NCBI RefSeq assembly: GCF_900177415.1
Contig: NZ_FXAF01000006.1
Span: 582,001-646,000, forward strand
Direction: 5' to 3'
Origin: Xaviernesmea oryzae
GTDB lineage: Bacteria > Pseudomonadota > Alphaproteobacteria > Rhizobiales > Rhizobiaceae
DNA length: 64,000 bases
Each line of letters begins with the position of its first letter. Position 1 is the stretch's first letter. The position numbers and the translations under genes are program-made. Under the pieces are notes generated by a model, which ran no database searches, was not told the DNA's origin, and worked only from the letters and a program-made list of their open reading frames with translations. Shown piece by piece: positions 55,483-64,000 of the stretch.

Positions 55483-55653
55483 ATGAGCAAGAGTGACGTT
55501 CAACAGGCCGTGAAACGCGCCGAGCGGCAGGTGGAGAACACCAGCGCCGGCGGGCATCTGGGCGGAACCTATTATGGCCAGAACCCCGACGGCAAGACCG
55601 CTTCGACGAACAACAATGTCGGCAAGGCCCGCCCGAACACCGGCAGCACCTGA
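55483..55653 (+). CDS. small hydrophilic protein of unknown function
   Basis: A 56-residue protein with a ggagg site seven bases before ATG 55483 and a strong terminator 25 bases after the stop, which together support a real gene. The first 17 residues can form an amphipathic helix (SDVQQAVKRAERQVEN). The rest is Gly/Asn/Thr-rich and probably disordered (GGTYYGQNPDGKTASTNNN). No family recognised. It is a monocistronic unit divergent from tetR. Confidence 0.7.
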   Translation: MSKSDVQQAVKRAERQVENTSAGGHLGGTYYGQNPDGKTASTNNNVGKARPNTGST

Positions 55654-55678
55654 CGTCACGACCCGACGAGATTTCTGA

Positions 55679-55706
55679 AGAGCCCCGCCGCGCGCGGGGC
55701 TTTTTT
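55679..55706 (+). terminator. rho-independent terminator of the small gene
   Basis: AGCCCCG/CGGGGCT stem (55681-55700) followed by TTTTTT. Confidence 0.9.
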
Positions 55707-55851
55707 GTCGTATCTTCCCTGGAATCCGGTTGCGGAAAAAAATCGGTCGGGCCTGTCGGGAGAGGGATGGGCCGCACGTCCTTGGGTTCGGGATGGCGCC
55801 GCGAAGGCTGTGCATCCGATTTTCCGAACCTATGGCAAATGGGGAGTAGAC

Positions 55852-57060
55852 ATGAGTACCAATTATCGCTGGGTGATCGTTTTCGCGGGCGCTCTGATGG
55901 GCTGCGTCGCGGTCGGCACGATGTTTTCGCTCGCCATCTTTCTGGAGCCGATCGCCACGGATACCGGCTGGTCGCATGCGGGCATTTCGAGCGCGATGAC
56001 GCTGAACTTCATCGTCATGGGCCTCGGCGGCTTTCTCTGGGGCGCGGCGAGCGACCGTTACGGCGCCCGTATCGTCGTGCTGATCGGCGCGGTCCTGCTG
56101 GGGCTCGCGCTGGTGCTGGCAAGCCGAGTGGAGAGCCTGTTCCTTTTCCAGCTCGTCTATGGCTGCCTCGTGGGCCTCTCCGCGAGCGCCTTCTTCGCGC
56201 CGATGATCGCCGTCACCATGGGCTGGTTCGACGAGCACCGCAGCCTTGCGGTGTCGCTGGTTTCCGCCGGCATGGGCATGGCGCCGATGACCATCTCGCC
56301 TTTCGCGCGCTGGCTGATCTCCGCCTATGACGACTGGCGCATGGCCATGTTGCTGATCGGCATCGGGGCCTGGATATTGCTCCTGCCGACCGCCTTCCTC
56401 GTGCGCAGCCCGCCGGTTGCGGCTGCCGCCGGTCCGGCATCCGCACCGCAGGCCGGGGGCGCCGGCATGCCGCTGTCGAAAGTGTTCCGCTCGCCGCAGT
56501 TTCTGGTGCTCGGCTTCACCTTCTTCGCCTGCTGCGCGGCCCATTCCGGCCCGATCTTCCACATGGTGAGCTACGCCATGTTCTGCGGCATCGCGCCGAT
56601 GGCGGCGGTCACCATCTACAGCGTCGAAGGGGCGGCCGGCCTCGGCGGGCGCATTCTCTACGGCGTGCTTGCGGACAAATTCGGCGTCAAGCCGGTGCTG
56701 GTCGCGGGGCTGCTGATCCAGGCGGCCGTCATCTCGGCCTATACGCTCGCAAGCGACCTGACGCAGTTCTATACGCTGGCGATCATCTTCGGCGGCACCT
56801 ATGGCGGCGTCATGCCGCTCTATGCGGTGCTGGCGGGCGAATATTTCGCGCCGAAAATTCTCGGCACGGTTCTCGGCGCGGCGACCATGCTGTCGAGCAT
56901 CGGCATGGCCTTCGGGCCGCTCGCCGGCGGCTGGGCCTTCGACCAGTTCAACAATTACAACTGGCTGTTCATCGGCTCGGCGCTGGTGGGGCTTGGCGCG
57001 GTGCTGATCGCGCTCGCCTTTCCGCCGCTGCCGCGCCGCGAGCAGCTTCAGGCTGCGTGA
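55852..57060 (+). CDS. MFS transporter (third of three; OFA/MCT-like)
   Basis: A 402-residue major facilitator resembling the oxalate/formate antiporter and monocarboxylate group: NYRWVIVFAGALMGCVAVGTMFSLAIFLEPI at helix 1, GFLWGAASDRYGARIVVL at the 2-3 loop, and GAAGLGGRILYGVLADKFGVKPVL at the 8-9 loop. ATG at 55852 has ggggag. A shared bidirectional terminator separates it from a convergent TRAP gene. It may carry an organic anion. Confidence 0.86.
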   Translation: MSTNYRWVIVFAGALMGCVAVGTMFSLAIFLEPIATDTGWSHAGISSAMTLNFIVMGLGGFLWGAASDRYGARIVVLIGAVLLGLALVLASRVESLFLFQLVYGCLVGLSASAFFAPMIAVTMGWFDEHRSLAVSLVSAGMGMAPMTISPFARWLISAYDDWRMAMLLIGIGAWILLLPTAFLVRSPPVAAAAGPASAPQAGGAGMPLSKVFRSPQFLVLGFTFFACCAAHSGPIFHMVSYAMFCGIAPMAAVTIYSVEGAAGLGGRILYGVLADKFGVKPVLVAGLLIQAAVISAYTLASDLTQFYTLAIIFGGTYGGVMPLYAVLAGEYFAPKILGTVLGAATMLSSIGMAFGPLAGGWAFDQFNNYNWLFIGSALVGLGAVLIALAFPPLPRREQLQAA

Positions 57061-57069
57061 TGCGAAACG

Positions 57070-57100
57070 AAAGCCCGGAGGGTCCCTCCGGGCTTTCCGG
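57070..57100. terminator. bidirectional terminator
   Basis: AAAGCCCGGAG and CTCCGGGCTTT (57070-57080, 57086-57096) with a 5-base loop. It serves both the MFS gene (plus) and the TRAP binding-protein gene (minus). Confidence 0.9.
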
Positions 57101-57111
57101 TTGCGGGAGTA

Positions 57112-58269
<1,158 letters not shown>

Positions 58270-58360
58270 TTAGCCCTCGTTTTGAAAACGGCAAGCGAAA
58301 TCCGGAGGAATCGTGCTGCAAATGCAGCCGGGACGCCGCTGAGGGTCGAAGAATAAAGAA

Positions 58361-58387
58361 AAAGCCCGGAGGAGCGCTCCGGGCTTT
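58361..58387 (-). terminator. terminator of the cspA-rpsU cluster
   Basis: AAAGCCCGGAG and CTCCGGGCTTT arms with a GAGCG loop, 27 bases after the stop of the last gene of the minus-strand cluster. The stem is identical to that at 57070. Confidence 0.85.
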
Positions 58388-58413
58388 GCTGTTTTCTCAA
58401 TGATTGCCGCTTG

Positions 58414-58632
58414 TCAATGACTGGAGGACGCCTTGCGCCTCTTCGGCGCGGGATCGGGCGAAGCCTCGGCCGCTTCCCGTTCGAGGCGAAGCAGTCTCAG
58501 CCGCTCGGTCTTCTTTTCCCGCATGGAAGCCTCCGCGGCAATGATCGACCTTGCCGTGTGATCGGTGGCGGCCGCCTTGTCGCGGGCGGAAAGCTTGGCG
58601 GGATTGAAGAATTCTTCCTTGGTAGCGGTCAT
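58414..58632 (-). CDS. small charged protein downstream of rpsU
   Basis: A 72-residue, highly charged and probably helical protein (TATKEEFFNPAKLSARDKAA, SMREKKTERLRLLRLEREA, ending KRRKASSSH). The ggaggag-type site (aaggagaag) is well placed before the ATG. I know similar small proteins only as conserved hypotheticals in Rhizobiaceae. It lies 42 bases after rpsU on the same strand and before a terminator, so it belongs to the cold-shock cluster. Confidence 0.75.
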   Translation of the reverse strand: MTATKEEFFNPAKLSARDKAAATDHTARSIIAAEASMREKKTERLRLLRLEREAAEASPDPAPKRRKASSSH

Positions 58633-58674
58633 GATCTTCTCCTTCCTGGTGTACGTCCGGTCAGTGAACCGGTG

Positions 58675-58911
58675 TCAGCGCGTACGGGCGGCCTTTTTGG
58701 GGGCCGGCAGCAGGCCTTCGCGCTGCGCCTTCTTGCGTGCGAGCTTGCGGTAACGGCGCACGGCTTCCGCCTTCTCGCGAACGCGCTTCTCAGACGGCTT
58801 TTCGTATGCACTGCGCGCCTTCATTTCGCGGAAAACGCCTTCGCGCTGCATCTTCTTCTTCAGCACCCGAAGGGCCTGCTCGACATTGTTGTCTCTGACA
58901 AGAACCTGCAA
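58675..58911 (-). CDS. rpsU: 30S ribosomal protein bS21
   Basis: A 78-residue basic ribosomal protein: [39 protein letters not shown], then a Lys/Arg-rich tail. bS21 binds near the anti-Shine-Dalgarno end of 16S rRNA and helps initiation. It is in the cspA cluster, an arrangement reported as a cold-shock operon in Sinorhizobium meliloti. Many alphaproteobacteria have a second rpsU copy elsewhere. Confidence 0.95.
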   Translation of the reverse strand: MQVLVRDNNVEQALRVLKKKMQREGVFREMKARSAYEKPSEKRVREKAEAVRRYRKLARKKAQREGLLPAPKKAARTR

Positions 58912-58959
58912 ACTATATCCTTTCCATTGCGGGCAACCCCGCGTTTCGTCAAAAATGAA

Positions 58960-59244
58960 CTACTTGGCGACGCGGATGCTCGCCGGCTTCAGCCAGGGCT
59001 CGCCCGCGGCCGTGGAGGACGTCTCCTCCTTGCCGGCGGATGCCGTCGCCAGAGCGTCGATGTCGCTTGCGACGATCCGCCGCTCGAAATTTTCGTTGCC
59101 GAAGCGGACCCGATACTGCTGTTCGCCGCTGTCGGCGGCGGGAAGAAGGCCGACGATCCGGCATGTCCGGTCGCCGGTGGCCTTGCGCATCAAGCTCGCT
59201 TTGAGAACGATGACATCGTCGAGGGCAAAAACGTTTGGACCCAT
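58960..59244 (-). CDS. unknown protein between cspA and rpsU
   Basis: A 94-residue protein. The first half looks like a small beta-barrel: GPNVFALDDVIVLKASLMRK, CRIVGLLPAADSGEQQYRVRFGNENFERRIV. The second half is Ser/Ala/Thr-rich and likely loose, ending LKPASIRVAK. The pattern of a short barrel with an RVRFG strand recalls small nucleic-acid or ligand-binding folds, but no family is recognised. It has a good aaggagaaa site and sits within the cspA-rpsU cluster. Confidence 0.7.
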   Translation of the reverse strand: MGPNVFALDDVIVLKASLMRKATGDRTCRIVGLLPAADSGEQQYRVRFGNENFERRIVASDIDALATASAGKEETSSTAAGEPWLKPASIRVAK

Positions 59245-59367
59245 CGTTTTCTCCTTGAACCCGGTGGGGGCCGGGAAAACAAAAAGGCCGGGCGTTACCC
59301 CGACCTCTTCCCGTCATTCAAGCGCCCGCTGCCAGTACATCCGTGGTCAGCGGGGCGAATGACATCC

Positions 59368-59577
59368 TTAAACAGCCCGGAGATTGTCCGCCGAGTTCTT
59401 GCCCGACTTGCGGTCGCGAACGATCTCGTAGGAGATCTTCTGACCTTCCGCCAGGGAGGACAGGCCGGCGCGTTCGACAGCCGAGACGTGGACGAAAACG
59501 TCCGTCGCGCCGTCGTCGGGCTGAATGAAGCCAAATCCCTTGGTGCTGTTGAACCACTTTACGGTGCCAGTATTCAT
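59368..59577 (-). CDS. cspA: cold shock protein (CspA family)
   Basis: A 69-residue single cold-shock domain. RNA-binding motifs RNP1 (KGFGFIQ) and RNP2 (VFVHVSAV) are intact, with [13 protein letters not shown] at the start. It is an RNA chaperone in the cytoplasm. ATG at 59577 has a strong aaagga site. It heads the cluster cspA, unknown, rpsU, unknown. The long AT-rich leader upstream is compatible with cold-shock control at the mRNA level. Confidence 0.96.
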   Translation of the reverse strand: MNTGTVKWFNSTKGFGFIQPDDGATDVFVHVSAVERAGLSSLAEGQKISYEIVRDRKSGKNSADNLRAV

Positions 59578-59923
59578 AACGATTTCCTTTCAATCGCTAG
59601 AGTTATCGGACAGTATTTCGTCCGCTTTGATCGATATTTGAGAGGAAATCTGACTGAGCAAGAAGCTCGTAGACAAAGGTCGCAAGCAATTTTCGATGAC
59701 CTCAATATAGGCCTTATCGCCGGATAATCAATGTCTTGGCCGCAATTAAATTATCCCGGGCTGCGCCAAGGCCCGGGAATTTCTGACCAACAGCATGATT
59801 TTAAATCGCAATATGGCGGGGAATTTTGTCCCGCCCGCGCGAGCGGCGCCTGTGGCGGCACGAACGGAAACGCCCCTCCCGTTTCGGAAGGGGCGCATGA
59901 GATGAGAACAGGCGTTCGCCTCG
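59578..59923. promoter_or_regulatory. cspA leader/promoter and terminator region
   Basis: A 346-base spacer without a gene. The right part of the cspA side (59578-59730) is AT-richer than its surroundings and should hold the promoter and long leader of cspA. A hairpin at 59866-59895 belongs to the next gene on the left-going strand. Exact promoter boxes cannot be named with confidence. Confidence 0.5.
59866..59895 (-). terminator. terminator-like hairpin after TRAP copy 2
   Basis: CGCCCCT and AGGGGCG (59871-59877, 59889-59895) pair around an 11-base loop, followed on the minus strand by a short TTTCC. It lies about 28 bases after the stop of the TRAP gene at 59924. Confidence 0.6.
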
Positions 59924-61249
<1,326 letters not shown>

Positions 61250-61253
61250 TTAG

Positions 61254-61270
61254 TTTAGAATTATTCTAAG
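61254..61270 (+). promoter_or_regulatory. ICE-type Irr/iron control element upstream of mbfA
   Basis: TTTAGAATTATTCTAAG contains the palindrome TTAGAA-TTA-TTCTAA, which matches the iron control element bound by Irr in rhizobia. It lies 13 bases before the mbfA ATG, in the right place for repression under low iron. Confidence 0.7.
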
Positions 61271-61282
61271 ATCGAGGTTTCC

Positions 61283-62266
61283 ATGCTCGCCCGCCTTTTC
61301 TCCAGCTACAAGCGTCCGTTCTCTTCCCTCGACGAAAGGGAGATCCTAGCCCTCGCCATCGCCTCCGAAGAAGAGGATGCACGCATCTATCTCGGTTACG
61401 CGGACAGTCTGAGGGACCGGTATCCGGCCTCCGCCAAGGTGTTTGAGGATATGGCGGAGGTCGAGCAGACCCACAAGAACGTGCTGATCGAGACGTTCCG
61501 TTCCCGTTTCGGCGAGCGCATCCCGCTGATCCGGCGCGAGCATGTGCGCGGCTTCTACGAACGCAGGCCGGACTGGCTCATCCGCAACCTGCCGCTCGAA
61601 AAGGTGCGCGAACAGGCCGAAGCGATGGAGGAGCAGGCCTTCCGGTTCTATACCGAGGCGGCCAAGCGGATCTCGGATGCCTCGACGCGGCAGCTGCTGG
61701 GGGACCTGGCGATCGCCGAGCAGGGGCATGAGGACATCGCCCGCATGCTGACCGACAAGCATGTGCCGGACGACGTGAAGACGGAGGAGAACGAGACCGC
61801 GCGCCGGCAGTTCATCCTCACCTATGTGCAGCCGGGCCTTGCCGGGCTGATGGACGGGTCGGTTTCGACGCTGGCGCCGATCTTCGCCGCGGCCTTCGCC
61901 ACGGGCGACACCTGGTCGACCTTCCTGATCGGCCTGTCGGCCTCCGTTGGCGCCGGCATTTCCATGGGCTTCACGGAAGCCGCCCACGACGACGGCAAGA
62001 TTTCCGGGCGCGGCTCGCCGGTCAAGCGCGGTCTCGCCTCCGGCATCATGACGGCGATCGGCGGGCTCGGCCATGCGCTGCCCTATCTTATTCCGCATTT
62101 CTGGACCGCGACGATCGTGGCGGCGGTCGTCGTCTTTTTCGAACTCTGGGCGATCGCCTTCATCCAGAACCGCTACATGGAGACGCCCTTCCTGCGGGCC
62201 GTCTTCCAGGTGGTTTTCGGCGGCTCGCTGGTGCTCGCCGCAGGCATCCTGATCGGGAATGGGTGA
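61283..62266 (+). CDS. mbfA: membrane-bound ferritin MbfA (iron exporter)
   Basis: A 327-residue fusion of an N-terminal erythrin/ferritin-like diiron domain and a C-terminal VIT1-like membrane domain. The first half has Glu-rich helices (EREILALAIASEEEDARIY, FEDMAEVEQTHKNVLIE, EAMEEQAFRFYTEAA, LAIAEQGHEDIARM) giving the ExxH-type metal sites. The second half has spans with QPGLAGLMDGSVSTLAPIFA and GISMGFTEAAHDD. MbfA exports iron and protects against peroxide in Bradyrhizobium and Agrobacterium, and is repressed by Irr. The palindrome upstream fits this. Confidence 0.92.
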   Translation: MLARLFSSYKRPFSSLDEREILALAIASEEEDARIYLGYADSLRDRYPASAKVFEDMAEVEQTHKNVLIETFRSRFGERIPLIRREHVRGFYERRPDWLIRNLPLEKVREQAEAMEEQAFRFYTEAAKRISDASTRQLLGDLAIAEQGHEDIARMLTDKHVPDDVKTEENETARRQFILTYVQPGLAGLMDGSVSTLAPIFAAAFATGDTWSTFLIGLSASVGAGISMGFTEAAHDDGKISGRGSPVKRGLASGIMTAIGGLGHALPYLIPHFWTATIVAAVVVFFELWAIAFIQNRYMETPFLRAVFQVVFGGSLVLAAGILIGNG

Positions 62267-62274
62267 GCAGCGAC

Positions 62275-62473
62275 GGCGTAGCCGGCAAAACGCTCCTGTG
62301 GAGCGTTTTGAGCTGCGAACGCCCTGAGCTAAAAGCGAAGGGCCGGGCGCCGCTTCGGCAGATGCACCCCCCGGGGCGTAGCCGGCAAAACGCTCCTGTG
62401 GAGCGTTTTGAGCTGCGAACGCCCTGAGCCCAAAGCGAAGGGCCGGGCGCCGGTTCGGCAGATGCGCCCCCCG
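62275..62473 (+). repeat. tandem direct repeat, two 100-base units
   Basis: Units at 62275-62374 and 62375-62473 are nearly identical, with an exact 100-base period and only a handful of differences. Each contains the palindrome AAAACGCTC-CTGTG-GAGCGTTTT and a GGGCCGGGCGCCG stretch. Confidence 0.9.
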
Positions 62474-62477
62474 TGTT

Positions 62478-62540
62478 TCTCCCACAGCATAAAACCGCCC
62501 GCAATCCTTTGGATCGCAGGCGGTTTTATGCTGTGGGAGA
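62478..62540. terminator. long perfect hairpin between mbfA repeats and protease gene
   Basis: Two perfect 22-base arms (62478-62499 and 62519-62540) with CATAAAACCGCC/GGCGGTTTTATG at their inner ends, and a 19-base centre that can pair again. It ends five bases from the stop of the minus-strand protease gene and probably terminates transcription from both sides. Confidence 0.8.
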
Positions 62541-62545
62541 TCGGT

Positions 62546-63157
62546 TTAGCGCAACGCGCCGACCAGCAGATCGCGGCCGTTTTCGATCGTCACCCAGCGC
62601 CCCGTGTTGAAGGAAGCCTGGCGCTTGAGGAAGGTATAGGGCGTCTGATACCAGGGCTTCACCTCGTTATCGAGGTTGTCCAGGATGAAGTCGCCATCGG
62701 CGGTGCGCAGCGTCAGGACGGCGTGACCTTCCCCATCCGGCTTGCGCACGACGGTCATCAGCAGGTCCGACAATGCGAAGCCGCGGGCCGCCAGTTCCTT
62801 GCGCTTCTGAAGCGCATAGTCTTCGCAATCGGCGAATTTCGTGGGATAGGCCCAGACTTCTTCCCGGCCGTAGATTTCCCGGTCCGTCTTGGCGATGTAG
62901 CGGGCGTTGACCGAGGCATTGATCCGGCGGACGGTCGCCATGCCGGAGGCGCTCACCTTCGGCGGCGGAGCCGAGCGGCTCTTGATGGAGCATTCCGCGC
63001 GGTACTTCTGACAGAATTCGTAATGGCCGATCGGCTGGGAAGTCACTGCGCCTGTGACCATGGAACCCACAGGTCTCGGAGCCGGCACTGCTGCGCTCAC
63101 TGGTACAAGTATGCTGACTAGGATCACGGCAAGCCGTGCCTGCAAGGCTCTCATCAT
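62546..63157 (-). CDS. bacterial transglutaminase-like cysteine proteinase (BTLCP)
   Basis: A 203-residue exported protein with a signal peptide (ARLAVILVSILVPVSAAVPA). The transglutaminase-like fold has the catalytic Cys in FADCEDYALQKRKEL near residue 110, His in GHAVLTLR and Asp in FILDNLDN. This is the BTLCP/DUF920 family, in which LapG is a relative, although LapG substrates are not seen here. Two starting Met (63157, 63154) are possible. Confidence 0.88.
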   Translation of the reverse strand: MMRALQARLAVILVSILVPVSAAVPAPRPVGSMVTGAVTSQPIGHYEFCQKYRAECSIKSRSAPPPKVSASGMATVRRINASVNARYIAKTDREIYGREEVWAYPTKFADCEDYALQKRKELAARGFALSDLLMTVVRKPDGEGHAVLTLRTADGDFILDNLDNEVKPWYQTPYTFLKRQASFNTGRWVTIENGRDLLVGALR

Positions 63158-63291
63158 GGACCCGTCCCTTTAAATCCTAATGAAAAGTTAAGATTGGACG
63201 GGCACGAGAGTCAATCGTGAAGATTCGTTAATATCCGCGGCGTCGCAATATGGTTAAGACTGCAACATTTTTATCTCAGCGCGAAATTTAA

Positions 63292-64000
63292 TCATGCATT
63301 TATTGAGGCAGAGACCGCAGCCTTCAGTTTCTCGATGTCCTGAGGCCGGGAAAGCCGGTGATCGCCGTCGCGGATCAGCGTCAGCACGACGTCGTCGGCC
63401 GGCAGGAATTCGACGAGCTTCAGCGCATGGCTGTAAGGCACGTCCGGATCCTTCATCCCCTGTAGAATATGGACGGAGCAGCCGGTTTCGATGATGCCGG
63501 TCATCACCCGGTTGCGGGCGCCGTCCTCCATCAGGTCGCGGGTATAGATATTGGGCTCGGGACTGTATTCGGAATGTTCCTCGAAATAGCCCTTCTCGGA
63601 AAGCGACTGCCGTTCGGCATCCGTCAGGTTCGGCTCGATGAGCTCCGCGGTGAAATCCGGCGCCGGGGCGACCAGCACGATGCCGTCGACGCCGGGCGCC
63701 TTTTTGCGCTTCCTCAGTTCCTGCACGAGGCGGAGCGCGATCCAGCCGCCCATGGAGGAGCCGACCAGGACGACCCGCTTCGGCTTGATGTCGTCGAGGA
63801 CGGCGAGCGCCTCTTCGAGCCAGCGGGAGATCGTGCCGTCGCGGAAGAGCCCGCCGGACAGGCCGTGGCCGGAATAATCGAAGCGGATCGCGGCAAGCCC
63901 GAGCTCGTCCGCCAGCCTGTCCAGTTCGACGGCCTTGGTGCCGGACATGTCGGACCGGTAGCCTCCGAGCCAGACGAATGCGGGTCCGGGCTTCTTCTTC
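63292..64000 (-). CDS. alpha/beta hydrolase (5' end outside window)
   Basis: At least 235 residues. The frame stays open to the window edge (visible start ...GPAFVWLGGYRSDMSGTKA), so the ATG at 63948 is internal. The N-terminal strand with LGGYRSDMSGTKA is the family oxyanion region. The nucleophile elbow is GSSMGG near the DDIKPKRVVLVGSSMGGWI segment, the acid is in MKDPDVPY, and the His is in IRDGDHRLSRPQD. It probably acts on small esters or peptides; substrate unknown. Confidence 0.85.
   Translation of the reverse strand, partial: KKKPGPAFVWLGGYRSDMSGTKAVELDRLADELGLAAIRFDYSGHGLSGGLFRDGTISRWLEEALAVLDDIKPKRVVLVGSSMGGWIALRLVQELRKRKKAPGVDGIVLVAPAPDFTAELIEPNLTDAERQSLSEKGYFEEHSEYSPEPNIYTRDLMEDGARNRVMTGIIETGCSVHILQGMKDPDVPYSHALKLVEFLPADDVVLTLIRDGDHRLSRPQDIEKLKAAVSASINA

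Overview
The window looks like a chromosomal segment of an alphaproteobacterium of the Rhizobiales, most likely the family Rhizobiaceae. Support: high-GC coding sequence throughout, an LpsL-like UDP-glucuronate epimerase next to a GDP-mannose pair, a Ctp/Tad pilus locus with a CtrA-type box, an mbfA gene preceded by an Irr-type ICE palindrome, a cspA-rpsU cold-shock cluster, and Rhizobiales-type intergenic mosaic (RIME-like) palindromes. Genus and species cannot be decided from the sequence alone.

Layout. 1-5.0 kb: end of an alpha/beta hydrolase, a single-domain response regulator, lpsL, and the GDP-mannose pair manC/manB on the minus strand. 5.0-10.1 kb: small and accessory genes (a SecD P1-head-like protein, VOC protein, arginase-fold protein with altered metal ligands, DUF899 protein, alpha/beta hydrolase, CPT-like kinase) with short repeats, ending at the 3' end of a tRNA-Ser(GGA). 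10.4-22.2 kb: a nucleoside uptake and catabolism locus, with a BMP-type ABC importer followed by cdd, a purine nucleoside phosphorylase, deoC and deoA, and upp, add and deoB on the opposite strand. 22.3-35.3 kb: the Tad/Flp pilus locus. Two TadE-like genes and a CpaC-N-like gene lie left of pilA; pilA-cpaABCDEF-tadBC lie to the right; tadD follows after an inserted phosphatase gene, a tiny candidate membrane peptide and a repeat element.

35.4-38.6 kb: an M17 aminopeptidase, a small MarR regulator with a candidate operator, a C40 peptidase and a small exported protein. 38.7-44.5 kb: leucine catabolism (isovaleryl-CoA dehydrogenase, both methylcrotonyl-CoA carboxylase subunits, methylglutaconyl-CoA hydratase) with no HMG-CoA lyase. 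44.5-45.4 kb: a block of mosaic repeats. 45.5-48.7 kb: a compact regulatory island with two receiver-like proteins lacking the phosphoacceptor Asp, a sigma-region-2-like mini-protein, two paralogous Crp/Fnr regulators and a DUF6894 gene. Both divergent spacers of this island carry GTACGC-type sites, which makes it the best candidate here for an undescribed system. 48.8-57.1 kb: lepA, then three MFS transporters with XRE-cupin, GNAT and TetR genes. 57.1-61.0 kb: two very similar TRAP substrate-binding proteins flanking the cspA-(unknown)-rpsU-(unknown) cluster. 61.3-64 kb: mbfA, a 100-bp tandem repeat, a long perfect hairpin, a transglutaminase-like protease and a partial alpha/beta hydrolase.

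Functionally the window is mostly housekeeping and catabolic. The nucleoside importer feeds free nucleosides to phosphorolysis and deamination. Ribose and deoxyribose phosphates pass through DeoB and DeoC, and uracil is salvaged by Upp. The leucine operon channels isovaleryl-CoA to HMG-CoA. The Tad locus builds an adhesive pilus whose pilin gene is probably under cell-cycle (CtrA) control. Start codons were chosen from Shine-Dalgarno spacing and the expected N-terminus of each family, and in several cases differ from the longest open frame.
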